Source: an uncultured Prevotella sp.
GTDB taxonomy: Bacteria > Bacteroidota > Bacteroidia > Bacteroidales > Bacteroidaceae
NCBI GenBank assembly: GCA_900554695.1
Contig: USHV01000013.1
Location: 6,576 to 70,575, forward strand
Reading direction: 5' to 3'
Length of the DNA stretch: 64,000 nucleotides
The position numbers and the translations under genes were made by a program. Positions 1-9,489 of this stretch are shown one piece after another. The notes under the pieces are model-generated. The model had not been told where the DNA came from, did no database searches, and was given only the letters and a program-made list of their open reading frames with translations. Within the stretch, counting starts at the first letter, position 1. Each line of letters opens with the position of its first letter.

Positions 1-1
1 C

Positions 2-1063
2 CTGCGTTCAAGCGACTACAATTACCTTTCTTCACCCGACGATGTTTACGTTTCGGTGCAGCAGATAAAGCGCTACGGACTGAAGACAGGCGATGTCATA
101 CAGTGTCATGTGCGTCCGCCACACGACGGAGAAAAGTATTTCCCGCTTACGAGCATAGACAAGATAAACGGCCGCGACCCGTCTGAGATCCGCGACAGAA
201 TAGCTTTCGAACACCTCACTCCGCTTTTCCCGGACGAGAAGTTCACTCTTTGCGGTGACAAAGCCACGACAAACCTCAGCACAAGAATTGTAGACCTGTT
301 CTCGCCTATCGGTAAAGGTCAGCGCGCACTCATCGTCGCACAGCCTAAGACAGGTAAGACAATTCTTATGAAAGACATAGCAAACGCCATAGCCGCCAAC
401 CATCCTGAGGCTTATCTCATGATGCTACTCATCGACGAACGTCCTGAGGAGGTTACCGATATGGCACGTACCGTAAACGCGGAAGTAATAGCCTCAACAT
501 TCGACGAGCCCGCCGAGCGCCACGTGAAAATTGCCGGCATAGTGCTCGAAAAGGCAAAGAGAATGGTGGAATGTGGTCACGACGTCGTGATTTTCCTCGA
601 TTCCATAACCCGACTCGCACGTGCCTACAACACCGTAGCACCTGCTTCAGGCAAAGTGCTCACCGGTGGTGTGGACGCAAACGCGCTGCAAAAGCCTAAG
701 AGATTCTTCGGTGCAGCCCGTAACATTGAGGGCGGCGGCTCACTGACAATCATTGCCACTGCACTCATCGACACCGGTTCGAAGATGGATGAGGTGATAT
801 TCGAGGAATTCAAGGGAACAGGTAACATGGAGCTTCAGCTCGACCGCAGCCTCTCCAACAAGAGAATATTCCCGGCTGTCAATCTTGTGGCATCAAGCAC
901 ACGCCGTGATGATCTGCTTCAGGACAAGACAACGCTCGACCGTATGTGGATTCTGAGAAAATATATTTCAGACATGAACCCGATCGAGGCTATGAATTCG
1001 ATACACGACAGAATGATTCGCACTCATAACAACGAAGAATTCCTTCTTTCAATGAATTCTTGA
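2..1063 (+). CDS. rho: Transcription termination factor Rho (5' part missing)
   Basis: Rho is the hexameric RNA-dependent ATPase that ends transcription. The frame is open to the left edge, so the N-terminus lies outside the window; 353 residues are visible. They begin in the RNA-binding domain (LRSSDYNYLSSPDDVYVS). The ATPase core follows: Walker A PKTGKT at about nt 343-360, Walker B VVIFLDSITRLARAYN, the Q-loop/R-loop region around GGVDANALQKPKRFFGAARN, and a C-terminal LQLDRSLSNKRIFPAVN block. An internal GTG at 56 is not the true start. The stop lies 2 nt before the next gene, a uvrA paralogue, so the two are probably co-transcribed. Identification is secure. Confidence 0.97.
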   Translation: MRSSDYNYLSSPDDVYVSVQQIKRYGLKTGDVIQCHVRPPHDGEKYFPLTSIDKINGRDPSEIRDRIAFEHLTPLFPDEKFTLCGDKATTNLSTRIVDLFSPIGKGQRALIVAQPKTGKTILMKDIANAIAANHPEAYLMMLLIDERPEEVTDMARTVNAEVIASTFDEPAERHVKIAGIVLEKAKRMVECGHDVVIFLDSITRLARAYNTVAPASGKVLTGGVDANALQKPKRFFGAARNIEGGGSLTIIATALIDTGSKMDEVIFEEFKGTGNMELQLDRSLSNKRIFPAVNLVASSTRRDDLLQDKTTLDRMWILRKYISDMNPIEAMNSIHDRMIRTHNNEEFLLSMNS

Positions 1064-1065
1064 TT

Positions 1066-3876
1066 ATGGATCAATACATTGAAATTAAAGGCGCACGGGT
1101 GAACAACCTGAAAAACGTGAGCCTGAAAATACCACGCAATAAGTTTATTGTAATTGCCGGAGTTTCAGGCTCCGGCAAATCGTCTCTGGCCTTCGACACC
1201 ATATACGCCGAAGGCCAGCGTCGATATGTAGAATCGCTTTCAGCATACGCCAGACAATATCTCGGCCGTATGAGCAAGCCAGAATGTGACTTCATAAAGG
1301 GTCTGCCGCCGGCCATTGCCATCGAACAGAAAGTGAACTCACGCAATCCGAGAAGTACAGTCGGCACGTCAACCGAAATCTACGAGTACCTCCGACTGCT
1401 CTTCGCACGCATCGGACGCACCTACTCTCCATACAGTGGAAACGAAGTTAAGGTGCATACGCCGGAGGACATCGTGAACTGCACGCTGCAATATTCCGCC
1501 GGTACGAAGTTCGCTGTGCTCGCTCCGCTGAAGGTGATAAAGGACCGTACACTCAAGAAACAGCTTGAGATGGAAATCCAGCAGGGCTATTCCAGGGTAT
1601 GGTATAAAGGCGAATTCAAAAGAATAGACGAACTTCTGAAAGACGAAGAGTCACTGGATAAGATCGACACAAAGGACATTTTCCTTCTTATCGACCGCAT
1701 GAGCGTAAGCAGTGAGAAGGAGTCCATCTCGCGCCTTACCGATTCTGCCGAAAGCGCTTTCTACGAGAGCGACGGCAGTTGCCGACTGTTGTTCCTGCCA
1801 TCAAACATCTGCTACGACTTCTCCGTGAAGTTCGAAGCCGACGGAATAGAGTTTGAACGCCCCAACGACAATATGTTCTCGTTCAACTCTCCGGCCGGAG
1901 CATGTCCCACATGCGAGGGTTTCGGCAAGATTATGGGAATAGACGAGAAGCTGGTCATCCCCAACTCAACACTCAGTGTTTACGACGGCTGTGTACAATG
2001 CTGGCACGGTGACAAACTGAGCATATGGAAAGACGAGTTCTGCCGCAGGGCGACGAAAGACAATTTTCCGATATTCGAACCCTACTACAATCTTACAAGG
2101 GCTCAAAAAGACATGCTTTGGCACGGTCTGCCATCGGAGAAGTCGAAGCCTACAAACGAAAAGGTGTGCATAGACTCTTTCTTCCAGATGGTGAAGGAAA
2201 ACCAGTATAAGATACAATATCGTGTGCTGATGAGCCGCTACCGCGGCAAGACCATCTGCCCTGACTGTCACGGAACGCGACTGAAAAAAGAAGCGTCGTG
2301 GGTCAAAATATGCGGAATGAGCATATCAGACCTGGTGGATATGCCTGTAACAAACCTGAAGGAATGGTTTGACAACATAAAACTCGACGACAACGAAAAG
2401 GAAATATCCAAACGTCTGATAACCGAAATAAAGAACCGACTGCAGTTCCTCCTCGACGTAGGACTGGGATACCTGACTCTCAACCGGCCGTCGAACACGC
2501 TCAGTGGAGGTGAGAGCCAGCGCATAAACCTTACAACATCGCTCGGCAGTTCACTCGTCGGCTCCGTCTATATACTCGACGAACCTAGCATCGGACTGCA
2601 CAGCCGCGACACTCAACGTCTTATACACGTGCTGAAAGAGCTCCAGGCTCTCAACAACACAGTGATTGTAGTAGAACACGACGAAGAGATAATACGTGCG
2701 GCCGATTACCTGATAGACGTTGGTCCGGACGCCGGACGACTGGGCGGCGAGATTGTTTTCGAAGGCGACGTGAAGTCCATCGACAAGACGGCCGATAAGA
2801 ACACACGCAGCCATACGGTGAAATATCTTACGGGTGTAGAGACCATTGACGTGCCGAAGACGCGCCGCAAGTGGAACATGGCAATAGAGATCAAGGGTGC
2901 GAGAATGAATAACCTGCGCGGCATCGACGTAAAATTTCCGATGAACATACTCACAGTGATAACCGGCGTGAGCGGTTCGGGCAAGTCGTCCCTGCTGAAA
3001 GGAATACTCTACCCTGCCCTCAAACGCCACCTTAACGAGACTGCCGACGCTCCGGGAGAGTATGCTTCGCTCGAAGGTGACTGGAGAGAGATAAAACATG
3101 TGGAGATGATCGACCAGAACCCGATAGGAAAAAGCACCCGCTCAAACCCTGCTACTTATCTCAAGGCTTACGACGCCATCAGACAGCTTTACGCCGAACA
3201 GCCTCTCGCCAAGCAGATGGGATTCTCTGCACAATACTTCTCCTTCAACACCGAAGGCGGACGATGCGAGGAATGTAAGGGCACGGGAGTCATCAATGTG
3301 GAGATGCAGTTCATGGCAGACATCGTGCTTGAGTGTGAGGCTTGCCACGGAAAGCGCTTCAAACAGGATGTGCTCGACGTGAGATTCCACGGAAAGAACA
3401 TCAGCGATGTGCTCGATATGACCGTGTCTGAAGCCATAAGTTTCTTCGAGGAATACGGCGAGAGCCTGATTGTAAACCGCCTGCGTCCGCTGGAAAAGGT
3501 TGGACTCGGATATATAAAACTCGGACAAAACTCGTCAACACTTTCCGGAGGTGAGAACCAGCGTGTGAAACTTGCTTACTTCATCGGACAAGAAAGACAA
3601 GACCCTACGCTGTTCATCTTCGACGAGCCTACCACCGGTCTGCACTTCCACGACATAAAAAAACTGCTCGAGGCTTTCAATTCGCTCATTGAAAAAGGCC
3701 ATAGTCTGATTGTGATAGAACACAACATGGATCTGATAAAATGTGCCGACTATGTCATTGACCTTGGTCCTGAAGGTGGAAACCGCGGAGGAAACCTCGT
3801 ATGCTGCGGAACACCTGAGGAGGTGGCCGAATGTAAAGAGAGCATCACAGGAAAATATCTGAAAGAGAAACTCTGA
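1066..3876 (+). CDS. UvrA-family ATPase, second paralogue
   Basis: A 936-residue UvrA-type tandem ABC ATPase (DNA damage recognition or a related role). Start chosen at ATG 1066, two nt after the rho stop; the in-frame TTG at 1060 would overlap rho. Walker A motifs GVSGSGKSS occur at about residues 32-40 and 633-641. ABC signatures are LSGGESQR (about 478) and a variant LSGGENQR (about 825). Zinc-type CxxC pairs are CPTC (about 279), CPDC (about 397), CEEC (about 733) and CEAC (about 756). The region between residues 130 and 270, where canonical UvrA binds UvrB, is present but diverged, so this is not the short UvrA2 class. A second, more canonical uvrA sits at 61006-63828. Role beyond nucleotide excision repair is unknown. 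Confidence 0.9.
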   Translation: MDQYIEIKGARVNNLKNVSLKIPRNKFIVIAGVSGSGKSSLAFDTIYAEGQRRYVESLSAYARQYLGRMSKPECDFIKGLPPAIAIEQKVNSRNPRSTVGTSTEIYEYLRLLFARIGRTYSPYSGNEVKVHTPEDIVNCTLQYSAGTKFAVLAPLKVIKDRTLKKQLEMEIQQGYSRVWYKGEFKRIDELLKDEESLDKIDTKDIFLLIDRMSVSSEKESISRLTDSAESAFYESDGSCRLLFLPSNICYDFSVKFEADGIEFERPNDNMFSFNSPAGACPTCEGFGKIMGIDEKLVIPNSTLSVYDGCVQCWHGDKLSIWKDEFCRRATKDNFPIFEPYYNLTRAQKDMLWHGLPSEKSKPTNEKVCIDSFFQMVKENQYKIQYRVLMSRYRGKTICPDCHGTRLKKEASWVKICGMSISDLVDMPVTNLKEWFDNIKLDDNEKEISKRLITEIKNRLQFLLDVGLGYLTLNRPSNTLSGGESQRINLTTSLGSSLVGSVYILDEPSIGLHSRDTQRLIHVLKELQALNNTVIVVEHDEEIIRAADYLIDVGPDAGRLGGEIVFEGDVKSIDKTADKNTRSHTVKYLTGVETIDVPKTRRKWNMAIEIKGARMNNLRGIDVKFPMNILTVITGVSGSGKSSLLKGILYPALKRHLNETADAPGEYASLEGDWREIKHVEMIDQNPIGKSTRSNPATYLKAYDAIRQLYAEQPLAKQMGFSAQYFSFNTEGGRCEECKGTGVINVEMQFMADIVLECEACHGKRFKQDVLDVRFHGKNISDVLDMTVSEAISFFEEYGESLIVNRLRPLEKVGLGYIKLGQNSSTLSGGENQRVKLAYFIGQERQDPTLFIFDEPTTGLHFHDIKKLLEAFNSLIEKGHSLIVIEHNMDLIKCADYVIDLGPEGGNRGGNLVCCGTPEEVAECKESITGKYLKEKL

Positions 3877-3916
3877 CTTCTCACGCACAGGCAAAGCGTA
3901 AGAATAACAATACAAT

Positions 3917-3978
3917 AATGAGTCCGGAATGTCTGCGAAAACGGCAATTACAACCGTGCGCCGCGTTCCGGACTCATT
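3917..3978 (+). terminator. Long-loop hairpin after the uvrA paralogue
   Basis: A 13-bp perfect inverted repeat, AATGAGTCCGGAA at 3917-3929 and its complement at 3966-3978, with a 36-nt loop. It lies 40 nt after the stop codon. There is no clear T-run behind it, so it may be a terminator or an mRNA 3'-end stabiliser. Confidence 0.5.
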
Positions 3979-4184
3979 GTATAAATGTCTTTCACCTACC
4001 ATAAACCATAAAGAAACCACCCTAAAGCAAAACAACAGCCTTCCGCCTGTCACGATACCGAAGAATAAACACTTACGCATGAATATTCTCCACCACGACA
4101 AACAATGCCTATAACGATTATACAATACTGGCAAAAACGGTTGTGTATATTTATGCAAAATCATGTATTGGAAAATGAATAAAT

Positions 4185-4572
4185 ATTCACGGTAACTCGA
4201 AAATACGCCCGTTTTTTCGAGCAACCGTCTCTTCGGCCGCAAATTCACGAGTTTTGAGAGGGTTGCGTATCGCATTGACAATCAGCCATTTGCATTTTTC
4301 TGCAATCCGATAGTCTCCTGACCGTGCTGCGATATGGCCCATTTCAGCACTCAATATGGCCCATATCAGCCCCTGATATGCCCAATATCACACCCTGATA
4401 AAGGCCGTTTCGCAACACGGAAAAGCCCATTTCGCAAAACATCGTCATTTTTCACTCTCCTCCGTAAAATCCATTACACCCCGAAACGGGCTTTTTCTCA
4501 CATTCCGGTCATGCCTCTCTACCCACCTTATTCATCTATTTTGAAAATTTATTTTGTCAAAATTTTTTACTT
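4185..4572 (-). repeat. Intergenic element copy 1 with five 22-nt repeats
   Basis: Five back-to-back 22-nt units at 4331-4352, 4353-4374, 4375-4396, 4397-4418 and 4419-4440, each of the type GATATGGCCCATWTCAGC plus four variable bases. On the minus strand the element starts near 4566 with a flank ATTTTGACAAAATAAATTTT shared with the copies at 13.4 and 55.5 kb. It ends in a tail near 4200-4290 resembling their hairpin tails. It fills the gap between two convergent genes. The period is not a multiple of three, so open frames through it are not genes. The rest of 3979-4753 shows nothing recognisable. Confidence 0.75.
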
Positions 4573-4753
4573 CGAAAATGAATAAATATACAGTTTCCGG
4601 GCCGATAACGGCCGTTTCACACCGTCCCTGCAACAGCCTAAAAACACAGCTCAAAGCCTATCGTTTGCCGTTATCACACGACATTAAAATACACCTACCA
4701 TGACAGGCTCCACCACATCATAAACAGAAAAGGACGTAAGCCATGAAAAACAA

Positions 4754-4817
4754 CCGTCCGGCAGTCTCTGATGATAATGCAGACATTGCTCGCAAAACCA
4801 CAGAAACTGCCGGACGG
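4754..4817 (-). terminator. Terminator of the YycJ-like gene
   Basis: A 17-nt inverted repeat with one mismatch (CCGTCCGGCAGT core at 4754-4765, partner at 4806-4817) and a 30-nt loop. On the minus strand it is followed by TTGTTTTT. It lies 24 nt after the metallohydrolase stop codon. Confidence 0.65.
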
Positions 4818-4840
4818 AAAATATAGGTACAAAAACGATA

Positions 4841-5644
4841 TTATATCAACTCGTACATGCCGTTAGGACTTTTACGCTTCAACACGTCAAGAATAAAATC
4901 ACGGTTACGGCACGTCTCACTTGTCTCCAATACGTGTTCGACGGTCTTGCGCGCTATCTCCGGATGATTGTTCTCCTCACTCAAATGGCACAACCACACG
5001 TGGCGCAGACGTTCGGAAGCATTGGTTGCAAGTGCTGCCGCGCAGTCGTTATTGCAGAGATGCCCGTAGTCGCCTCTTATTCTTTTCTTCAGATACTCCG
5101 GATAAGGTCCGTCGCGCAGCATGTCCTCGTCGTAGTTCGATTCCAAAACAAGATAATCCGACTTGCCGATTATGTCAGCCATCTCCTCCGTCACGTGCCC
5201 GGCATCGGTCATGATGCTGAACACCGTGTCGCCGTATTTTATTTGATAGCCCACGTTGTCGCTGCTGTCGTGGGGAACATTGAAGGCTGTGATGTCGAAA
5301 TCGCCGGCCCTGAAAGGAACGTTCTTTTCTATTATACGCTTGTTGCTTTCAGGTATTTTGCTCCTCACACAATAGTTACGCACAATCCCCTGATGCACTG
5401 TCTGGGTGGCATATACAGGCATTTCGTACGATCTGCTGAGCGAGCCCACAGACTTGATGTGGTCGGCATGGTCGTGTGTAATTATGATGTTATGCACCAT
5501 TGTGAACGACAGACCGTATTCATGAAAATACTTCTTTATTGTCCGTACGCCCAATCCGGCATCAATCATCAACCCGTCCGTTTCAGTAAAAAGACAATAG
5601 CAATTGCCGCTGCTACCGCTACCAAAAGATATGAATTTCAACAT
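4841..5644 (-). CDS. MBL-fold metallohydrolase, YycJ/WalJ-like
   Basis: A 267-residue metallo-beta-lactamase fold protein. The metal-binding motif THDHADHIK lies near residue 57, preceded by MIDAGLG and followed by later ligands in DAGHVTEE and a C-terminal HLSEENNH. The opening FISFGSGSSGNCY is typical of the YycJ/WalJ group, proposed 5'-3' DNA exonucleases linked to repair and cell-wall signalling in Firmicutes. No two-component walRK genes are near, so the wall link should not be assumed. It has its own promoter and a terminator, and is divergent from the lipoprotein at 5739. Confidence 0.88.
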   Translation of the reverse strand: MLKFISFGSGSSGNCYCLFTETDGLMIDAGLGVRTIKKYFHEYGLSFTMVHNIIITHDHADHIKSVGSLSRSYEMPVYATQTVHQGIVRNYCVRSKIPESNKRIIEKNVPFRAGDFDITAFNVPHDSSDNVGYQIKYGDTVFSIMTDAGHVTEEMADIIGKSDYLVLESNYDEDMLRDGPYPEYLKKRIRGDYGHLCNNDCAAALATNASERLRHVWLCHLSEENNHPEIARKTVEHVLETSETCRNRDFILDVLKRKSPNGMYELI

Positions 5645-5663
5645 CAGAACCCTTATTTTTATA

Positions 5664-5695
5664 CAAAAGTATCAAAAAGATATGAATATGCCAAA
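5664..5695 (-). promoter_or_regulatory. Promoter of the YycJ-like gene
   Basis: On the minus strand TTTG (5695-5692) and TACTTTTG (5671-5664) are separated by 20 nt, matching the Bacteroidota sigma-ABfr pattern. The expected transcript start is about 15 nt before the ATG. A TAAATTTG at 5705-5712 on the plus strand could serve the divergent lipoprotein gene. Confidence 0.75.
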
Positions 5696-5738
5696 GTATT
5701 TGGCTAAATTTGCAAGAGCAAACCATACACCTCACTTC

Positions 5739-6221
5739 ATGAAAAAAACACTATCTGCCATTTACAGAGTACTCGCCGCATCGGCCGGATTACTGATTGT
5801 TCCTGTAATTATGACCGTAACGTCCTGTTCATGGAACAGCGACGATAAGGAAATAGAAACCAATGCCTGCCAATTTGCCGAATATTATTTCAACTGTGTG
5901 TATGGAGATGCCATAAAGATGTGCACTCCCGAATCGGAGAAATGGTTGAGATATGCTGCGTCGAACATATCGCAGGAGGACATAGACCTGCTCAACTCAC
6001 AGAAGGACGACGCCACATGCAAGAGCACGGACATAAACATGGAGAACGACTCCACGGCTGAGGTGACAATAAAAGTGAAGAATTTTCTCATGATGGACAG
6101 CATCGGAGTGCCGCCGAGAATAAAGGATTCGGCACTCTACTCCATTATCATGAAAAAGAGAAACGGACAGTGGAAGGTGCATCTTTGCAGCATGCCGCAA
6201 GAGGTTAAGGAAATGCACTGA
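5739..6221 (+). CDS. DUF4878-like lipoprotein of unknown function
   Basis: A 160-residue predicted lipoprotein. The start at 5739 (MKKTLSAIYRV) gives a normal signal peptide ending in TVTSC, with Cys30 as the lipidation site; an upstream in-frame ATG at 5604 would overlap the divergent gene and lose the signal. The mature part is a small alpha+beta domain with ACQFAEYYFNCVYGDAIKMC near residue 43 and a C-terminal strand pattern ending GQWKVHLCSM. This resembles the DUF4878/SnoaL-like lipoproteins common in Bacteroidales, by eye only. Function unknown. Confidence 0.75.
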   Translation: MKKTLSAIYRVLAASAGLLIVPVIMTVTSCSWNSDDKEIETNACQFAEYYFNCVYGDAIKMCTPESEKWLRYAASNISQEDIDLLNSQKDDATCKSTDINMENDSTAEVTIKVKNFLMMDSIGVPPRIKDSALYSIIMKKRNGQWKVHLCSMPQEVKEMH

Positions 6222-6231
6222 GCGCGTAACG

Positions 6232-6247
6232 GGCAATCCGGATTGCC
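6232..6247. other. Perfect 16-bp palindrome between convergent genes
   Basis: GGCAATCCGGATTGCC is a perfect palindrome 11 nt after the lipoprotein stop. It lies between two convergent genes (ends at 6221 and 6348). It could be a weak bidirectional terminator stem, but no T-run follows. Confidence 0.35.
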
Positions 6248-6347
6248 GTAATCAGTCAGCCGCATGGTCATAAAGCCACGCACACCGTCCGGCATTCCCG
6301 GCGGCACAAAACCGGACACAACGCCTCACGTTCCATGCCGCAATTAT

Positions 6348-8534
6348 TTATTCGGCAGAAGAGAACACAACATCGGCCATTATCTTCTTTTCCGATTCGG
6401 TGATGCCGTATGCGTCCATAAGAGACTTGTCGTCTGTGAGATCAGATTCGAATTGTTCGTAGCTCATTTTTTCATTATTATATGAAACATACTTGCGCAA
6501 CAGATTCACTGCCGTGCTCACATCGCCCTTGAACCACTTGGCATATGCCGAATTCAAGAAATCGGCTCTGATGCATCGTCCGCTTGCAACGATAGCGTCG
6601 TATATATCTCCAGCTTTCTGCACATCGCCCTTCAGAAGCTGTCCCCATGCCAAAGCACGTCTGACGTTGTTGTCATCCGGATGTTCATAATCAAGTCTGA
6701 ATATGACAGCCATACCCTCTTCCAACTTTCCGTTACACAGTTGCGCAACAGCCAGATTCAACATATAGTTCTTGTTGTCGAGATGAATTCCGGCAAGCTT
6801 TCCGTAGTATGTCTCCGCATCCGAATATCTACGCGACGCGAAGGCAATATGCGCCATACCCTTAACGGCCTGCTCGTTGTCGGCGTTCATACTCAGAATC
6901 TTGCCGAACAGGCTCTCAGCCTCATCGCTGTGTCCGAGTCTGAAGTGCGACATTGCAACCACCACGAGATGCTCCTCACTGTCTGACGCAGCGCATACTG
7001 CCGCAAGCGACAACACCATAGCGTACTGCTTGTGTTTGTATAAAAACTTTTCGAGCTCTACGACACAGTCTGCAGGAAGCGCACCTGCCAACAGCCTGTT
7101 GGCGAAGAACAGCCCTCCGGCCTGCCCACCTCTGCCGGCAAACGGATTGACATAGTCGTTCTTATAATTATTAAGACGGAAGAACCGGTAAAGATCCTGC
7201 AAATACATTCTGCGTATGTAAGCCGGATCAGACGTGTTTATCTCCATTCCGACAGGCAATCCCAACGAATCACTGTTATTGAGCAGCTCTTTTATGTTGT
7301 CAGGCATTCGTTCGATGACCGACGACATGCCCAAGACAAATGAATATTTATCCGAATCGCAGAACGGTCCTTCCTTGAAAATCTTCTGTATGAACTTGCT
7401 GCTCCCCATCTTCTCACTGAGATTGCTGATCTGCGGATGCTCCACATAGAACGGGCAGAACCAGTTGCTAAGCAGATTGAAAAACGGGAAACGCTTCATC
7501 TGCGAGAATCCTCCGAAGTATATGTCCGAACCTGATTTCTGCATGTCTATCATCTTGTTGACCGACCGTTCCAGCTCTTCCATGTTTCGGTCGGCAGCTC
7601 CCGGATCGAGTATGTCCTGCATACTGTCCTCGTCTTTCTCTATTATACCGGATCCTGTCATCTCAAACCTGTTGTTCTTCATCAGGTTAGGTATGATGTC
7701 GTTCTGTATCTTCCTATGGTCGGCATCGGCATTATTGCAGTACAGTACCTGCATCTGCATCTCCAGAAGCTCGCGGCACACGTCCTCGTTTCCTACGAGA
7801 CGGGCTACGGTCTTTTGCACTTCCGGGAACAGCGACATATCGTCTGACGGCATGGCAAACACCCAACCCACCAGCGCACGCTGCCTTATTCTGTCATCAG
7901 AAGCGTTTTCATATACATCGACCATCACGAGCCACTTGTTCAGATCGAAGACATTCATCGCCGACAACATGACTGCGCTCAGCAACATAAGGACATCATT
8001 GGCATCGACCGTAGGCGACAACATAAGTTTTCTTACCGATTCCGCGCAGTTGTCATTCCATTGTTCTGACACCAACACAGCGTCGAACAGTCTCGACATG
8101 TATTGCTGATGTCGGGCATAAACGCTTTTTACGGGTGTCTCCTGTATCCCGGAAATGTTGAGAGATGCCATTGCCACATCCTGGACAAAGCGTTCGAGCT
8201 CCTCGTAAACATCGTCCGACTGCAGAGAAATGCCTGCAGACTTTATCTTCGCCGTTATGAGCGAAGGTCTTTTTTTCGTCATGGCAGCAAGTTCCATCGC
8301 GCAATACAAACGATAGGTACGTTGCAGTATATTGGTATATACGGCATCTATCTGCGGATCCTTAAAGCCGCGCAGCATAAAGTCACGCATCAAGTGATAA
8401 TCTTTTTCTATGACTTCATACTGCCCTTCGAGAAAAGAATATGTGCTGTCGCTGCTTATCTCTGTATGGATATTGCGCAAGGCTTTACCTAAATCGTGCT
8501 CTCTCAATATCAAATGCTTGATTGACTTCTGCAT
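6348..8534 (-). CDS. TPR-repeat protein of unknown function
   Basis: A 728-residue protein without a signal peptide (MQKSIKHLILREHDLG), so probably cytoplasmic. The C-terminal third (about residues 480-690) contains degenerate tetratricopeptide repeats, for example HFRLGHSDEAESLFGKIL and FASRRYSDAETYYGKLAG. The N-terminal two thirds are alpha-helical with no motif I recognise. It lies 39 nt downstream of the solute-binding lipoprotein at 8574-9485 and is probably co-transcribed with it. TPRs suggest a protein-interaction scaffold; no function can be assigned. Confidence 0.8.
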   Translation of the reverse strand: MQKSIKHLILREHDLGKALRNIHTEISSDSTYSFLEGQYEVIEKDYHLMRDFMLRGFKDPQIDAVYTNILQRTYRLYCAMELAAMTKKRPSLITAKIKSAGISLQSDDVYEELERFVQDVAMASLNISGIQETPVKSVYARHQQYMSRLFDAVLVSEQWNDNCAESVRKLMLSPTVDANDVLMLLSAVMLSAMNVFDLNKWLVMVDVYENASDDRIRQRALVGWVFAMPSDDMSLFPEVQKTVARLVGNEDVCRELLEMQMQVLYCNNADADHRKIQNDIIPNLMKNNRFEMTGSGIIEKDEDSMQDILDPGAADRNMEELERSVNKMIDMQKSGSDIYFGGFSQMKRFPFFNLLSNWFCPFYVEHPQISNLSEKMGSSKFIQKIFKEGPFCDSDKYSFVLGMSSVIERMPDNIKELLNNSDSLGLPVGMEINTSDPAYIRRMYLQDLYRFFRLNNYKNDYVNPFAGRGGQAGGLFFANRLLAGALPADCVVELEKFLYKHKQYAMVLSLAAVCAASDSEEHLVVVAMSHFRLGHSDEAESLFGKILSMNADNEQAVKGMAHIAFASRRYSDAETYYGKLAGIHLDNKNYMLNLAVAQLCNGKLEEGMAVIFRLDYEHPDDNNVRRALAWGQLLKGDVQKAGDIYDAIVASGRCIRADFLNSAYAKWFKGDVSTAVNLLRKYVSYNNEKMSYEQFESDLTDDKSLMDAYGITESEKKIMADVVFSSAE

Positions 8535-8573
8535 AACTTTTTATGACTTATGACAATGACTGCTGAAATATCA

Positions 8574-9485
8574 TCAACGGACAATATTCTCTACTTCAGC
8601 TGTCCGAGGCTGTTTTATATGATTGTATTTTATCTTCGGCAAGGCTTTTATCACCTTATCGTCTATTCCGTAATGCTTTTTCAGTATCGCTGAATAATGC
8701 TGCAATCCGTTCTTGTTTATGGAATCACACGCCATATCGTAGGCCTTCGTGAAGGCAGACAGCTGTTTCTTGCGATGCGAATCGTTCATAACTTCCGCCC
8801 TGAATGCCAATACACCCAGCACTTTTTTCTTGTCACGGCTGTCGGCTATGACATTGTGGCCCTTCAATCTGGCCTCCGTTGCCTGAGGTTCTGGAAGCCA
8901 TACGGCGTCAATCTCGTTGTTCAGAAGCATTGCAAGACGCACGTTCACGTCGTTTATCTGAATGCGGAACACCTGCGATTTAAACTTCACGCCTTCCGTA
9001 AACTTTGATGTGAGCAAATCGGTTGCCGAGAAACGTGTCATTGCAACCATCTTGTCGTCGAGCTGGCTTATCCTCTTTATTCGTGCCTTACGGCTCGTTA
9101 TTAGATTCCAATAGGCATTCGTGGCCGACATATAATGAAGTTGCAGACCGTTATGCTTCTTTATACGCTCCGTGCGTACAAAGTCGGAGAACGCTCCTTC
9201 CACGCTCTTGCCTATAAGAGCTGTATCGCAGTCCATCTGCGCAGTGAACTTCTTCAGTCGTATATCTACTGCTGTCGTGTCATACAGATTGCATTCTTTA
9301 GCAACAAAAGCGGGCAGACAGTCGAGTGTCGGCATAACAGCTATCTTCAATGCCATCCTCTCCTCTTTCGCTTGTTTCATCTGCTCTTCACGCGATATCC
9401 GTTTCACCTCTTCCGCCGAACGACCGCATGAAAAAAAAACGGCGGCAATAAGCACTGCCGGTATAAAAAGAATGTTCCTCTTCAT
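8574..9485 (-). CDS. Solute-binding lipoprotein, NMT1/SsuA-like
   Basis: A 303-residue lipoprotein. The signal peptide ends at AVFFSC, giving lipid-modified Cys20. It has the periplasmic-binding fold of the NMT1/THI5-SsuA group: LKIAVMPTLDCLPAFVAKE near residue 46, a domain crossover near KRISQLDDKMVAMTRFSATD, then LLNNEIDAVWLPEPQATEA. Such proteins usually feed an ABC importer for sulfonates, thiamin precursors or similar ligands. No permease or ATPase gene is next to it, so it is an orphan here and the ligand is unknown. Its only plausible -7 box ends 4 nt before the ATG, so the mRNA may be leaderless. Confidence 0.8.
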   Translation of the reverse strand: MKRNILFIPAVLIAAVFFSCGRSAEEVKRISREEQMKQAKEERMALKIAVMPTLDCLPAFVAKECNLYDTTAVDIRLKKFTAQMDCDTALIGKSVEGAFSDFVRTERIKKHNGLQLHYMSATNAYWNLITSRKARIKRISQLDDKMVAMTRFSATDLLTSKFTEGVKFKSQVFRIQINDVNVRLAMLLNNEIDAVWLPEPQATEARLKGHNVIADSRDKKKVLGVLAFRAEVMNDSHRKKQLSAFTKAYDMACDSINKNGLQHYSAILKKHYGIDDKVIKALPKIKYNHIKQPRTAEVENIVR

Positions 9486-9489
9486 ACGG

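Noticed and set aside
4334..4585. Open frame of 83 codons through the 22-nt array (also 13466-13702 minus and 36229-36417 minus)
   Set aside because: The repeat period of 22 nt shifts frame every unit, so the repeats cannot encode a repeated peptide; these frames are by-products of the array.
4743..4826. Short 27-codon frame starting MKNNRPAVSDD
   Set aside because: It lies on the arms of the YycJ terminator hairpin and has no supporting signal.
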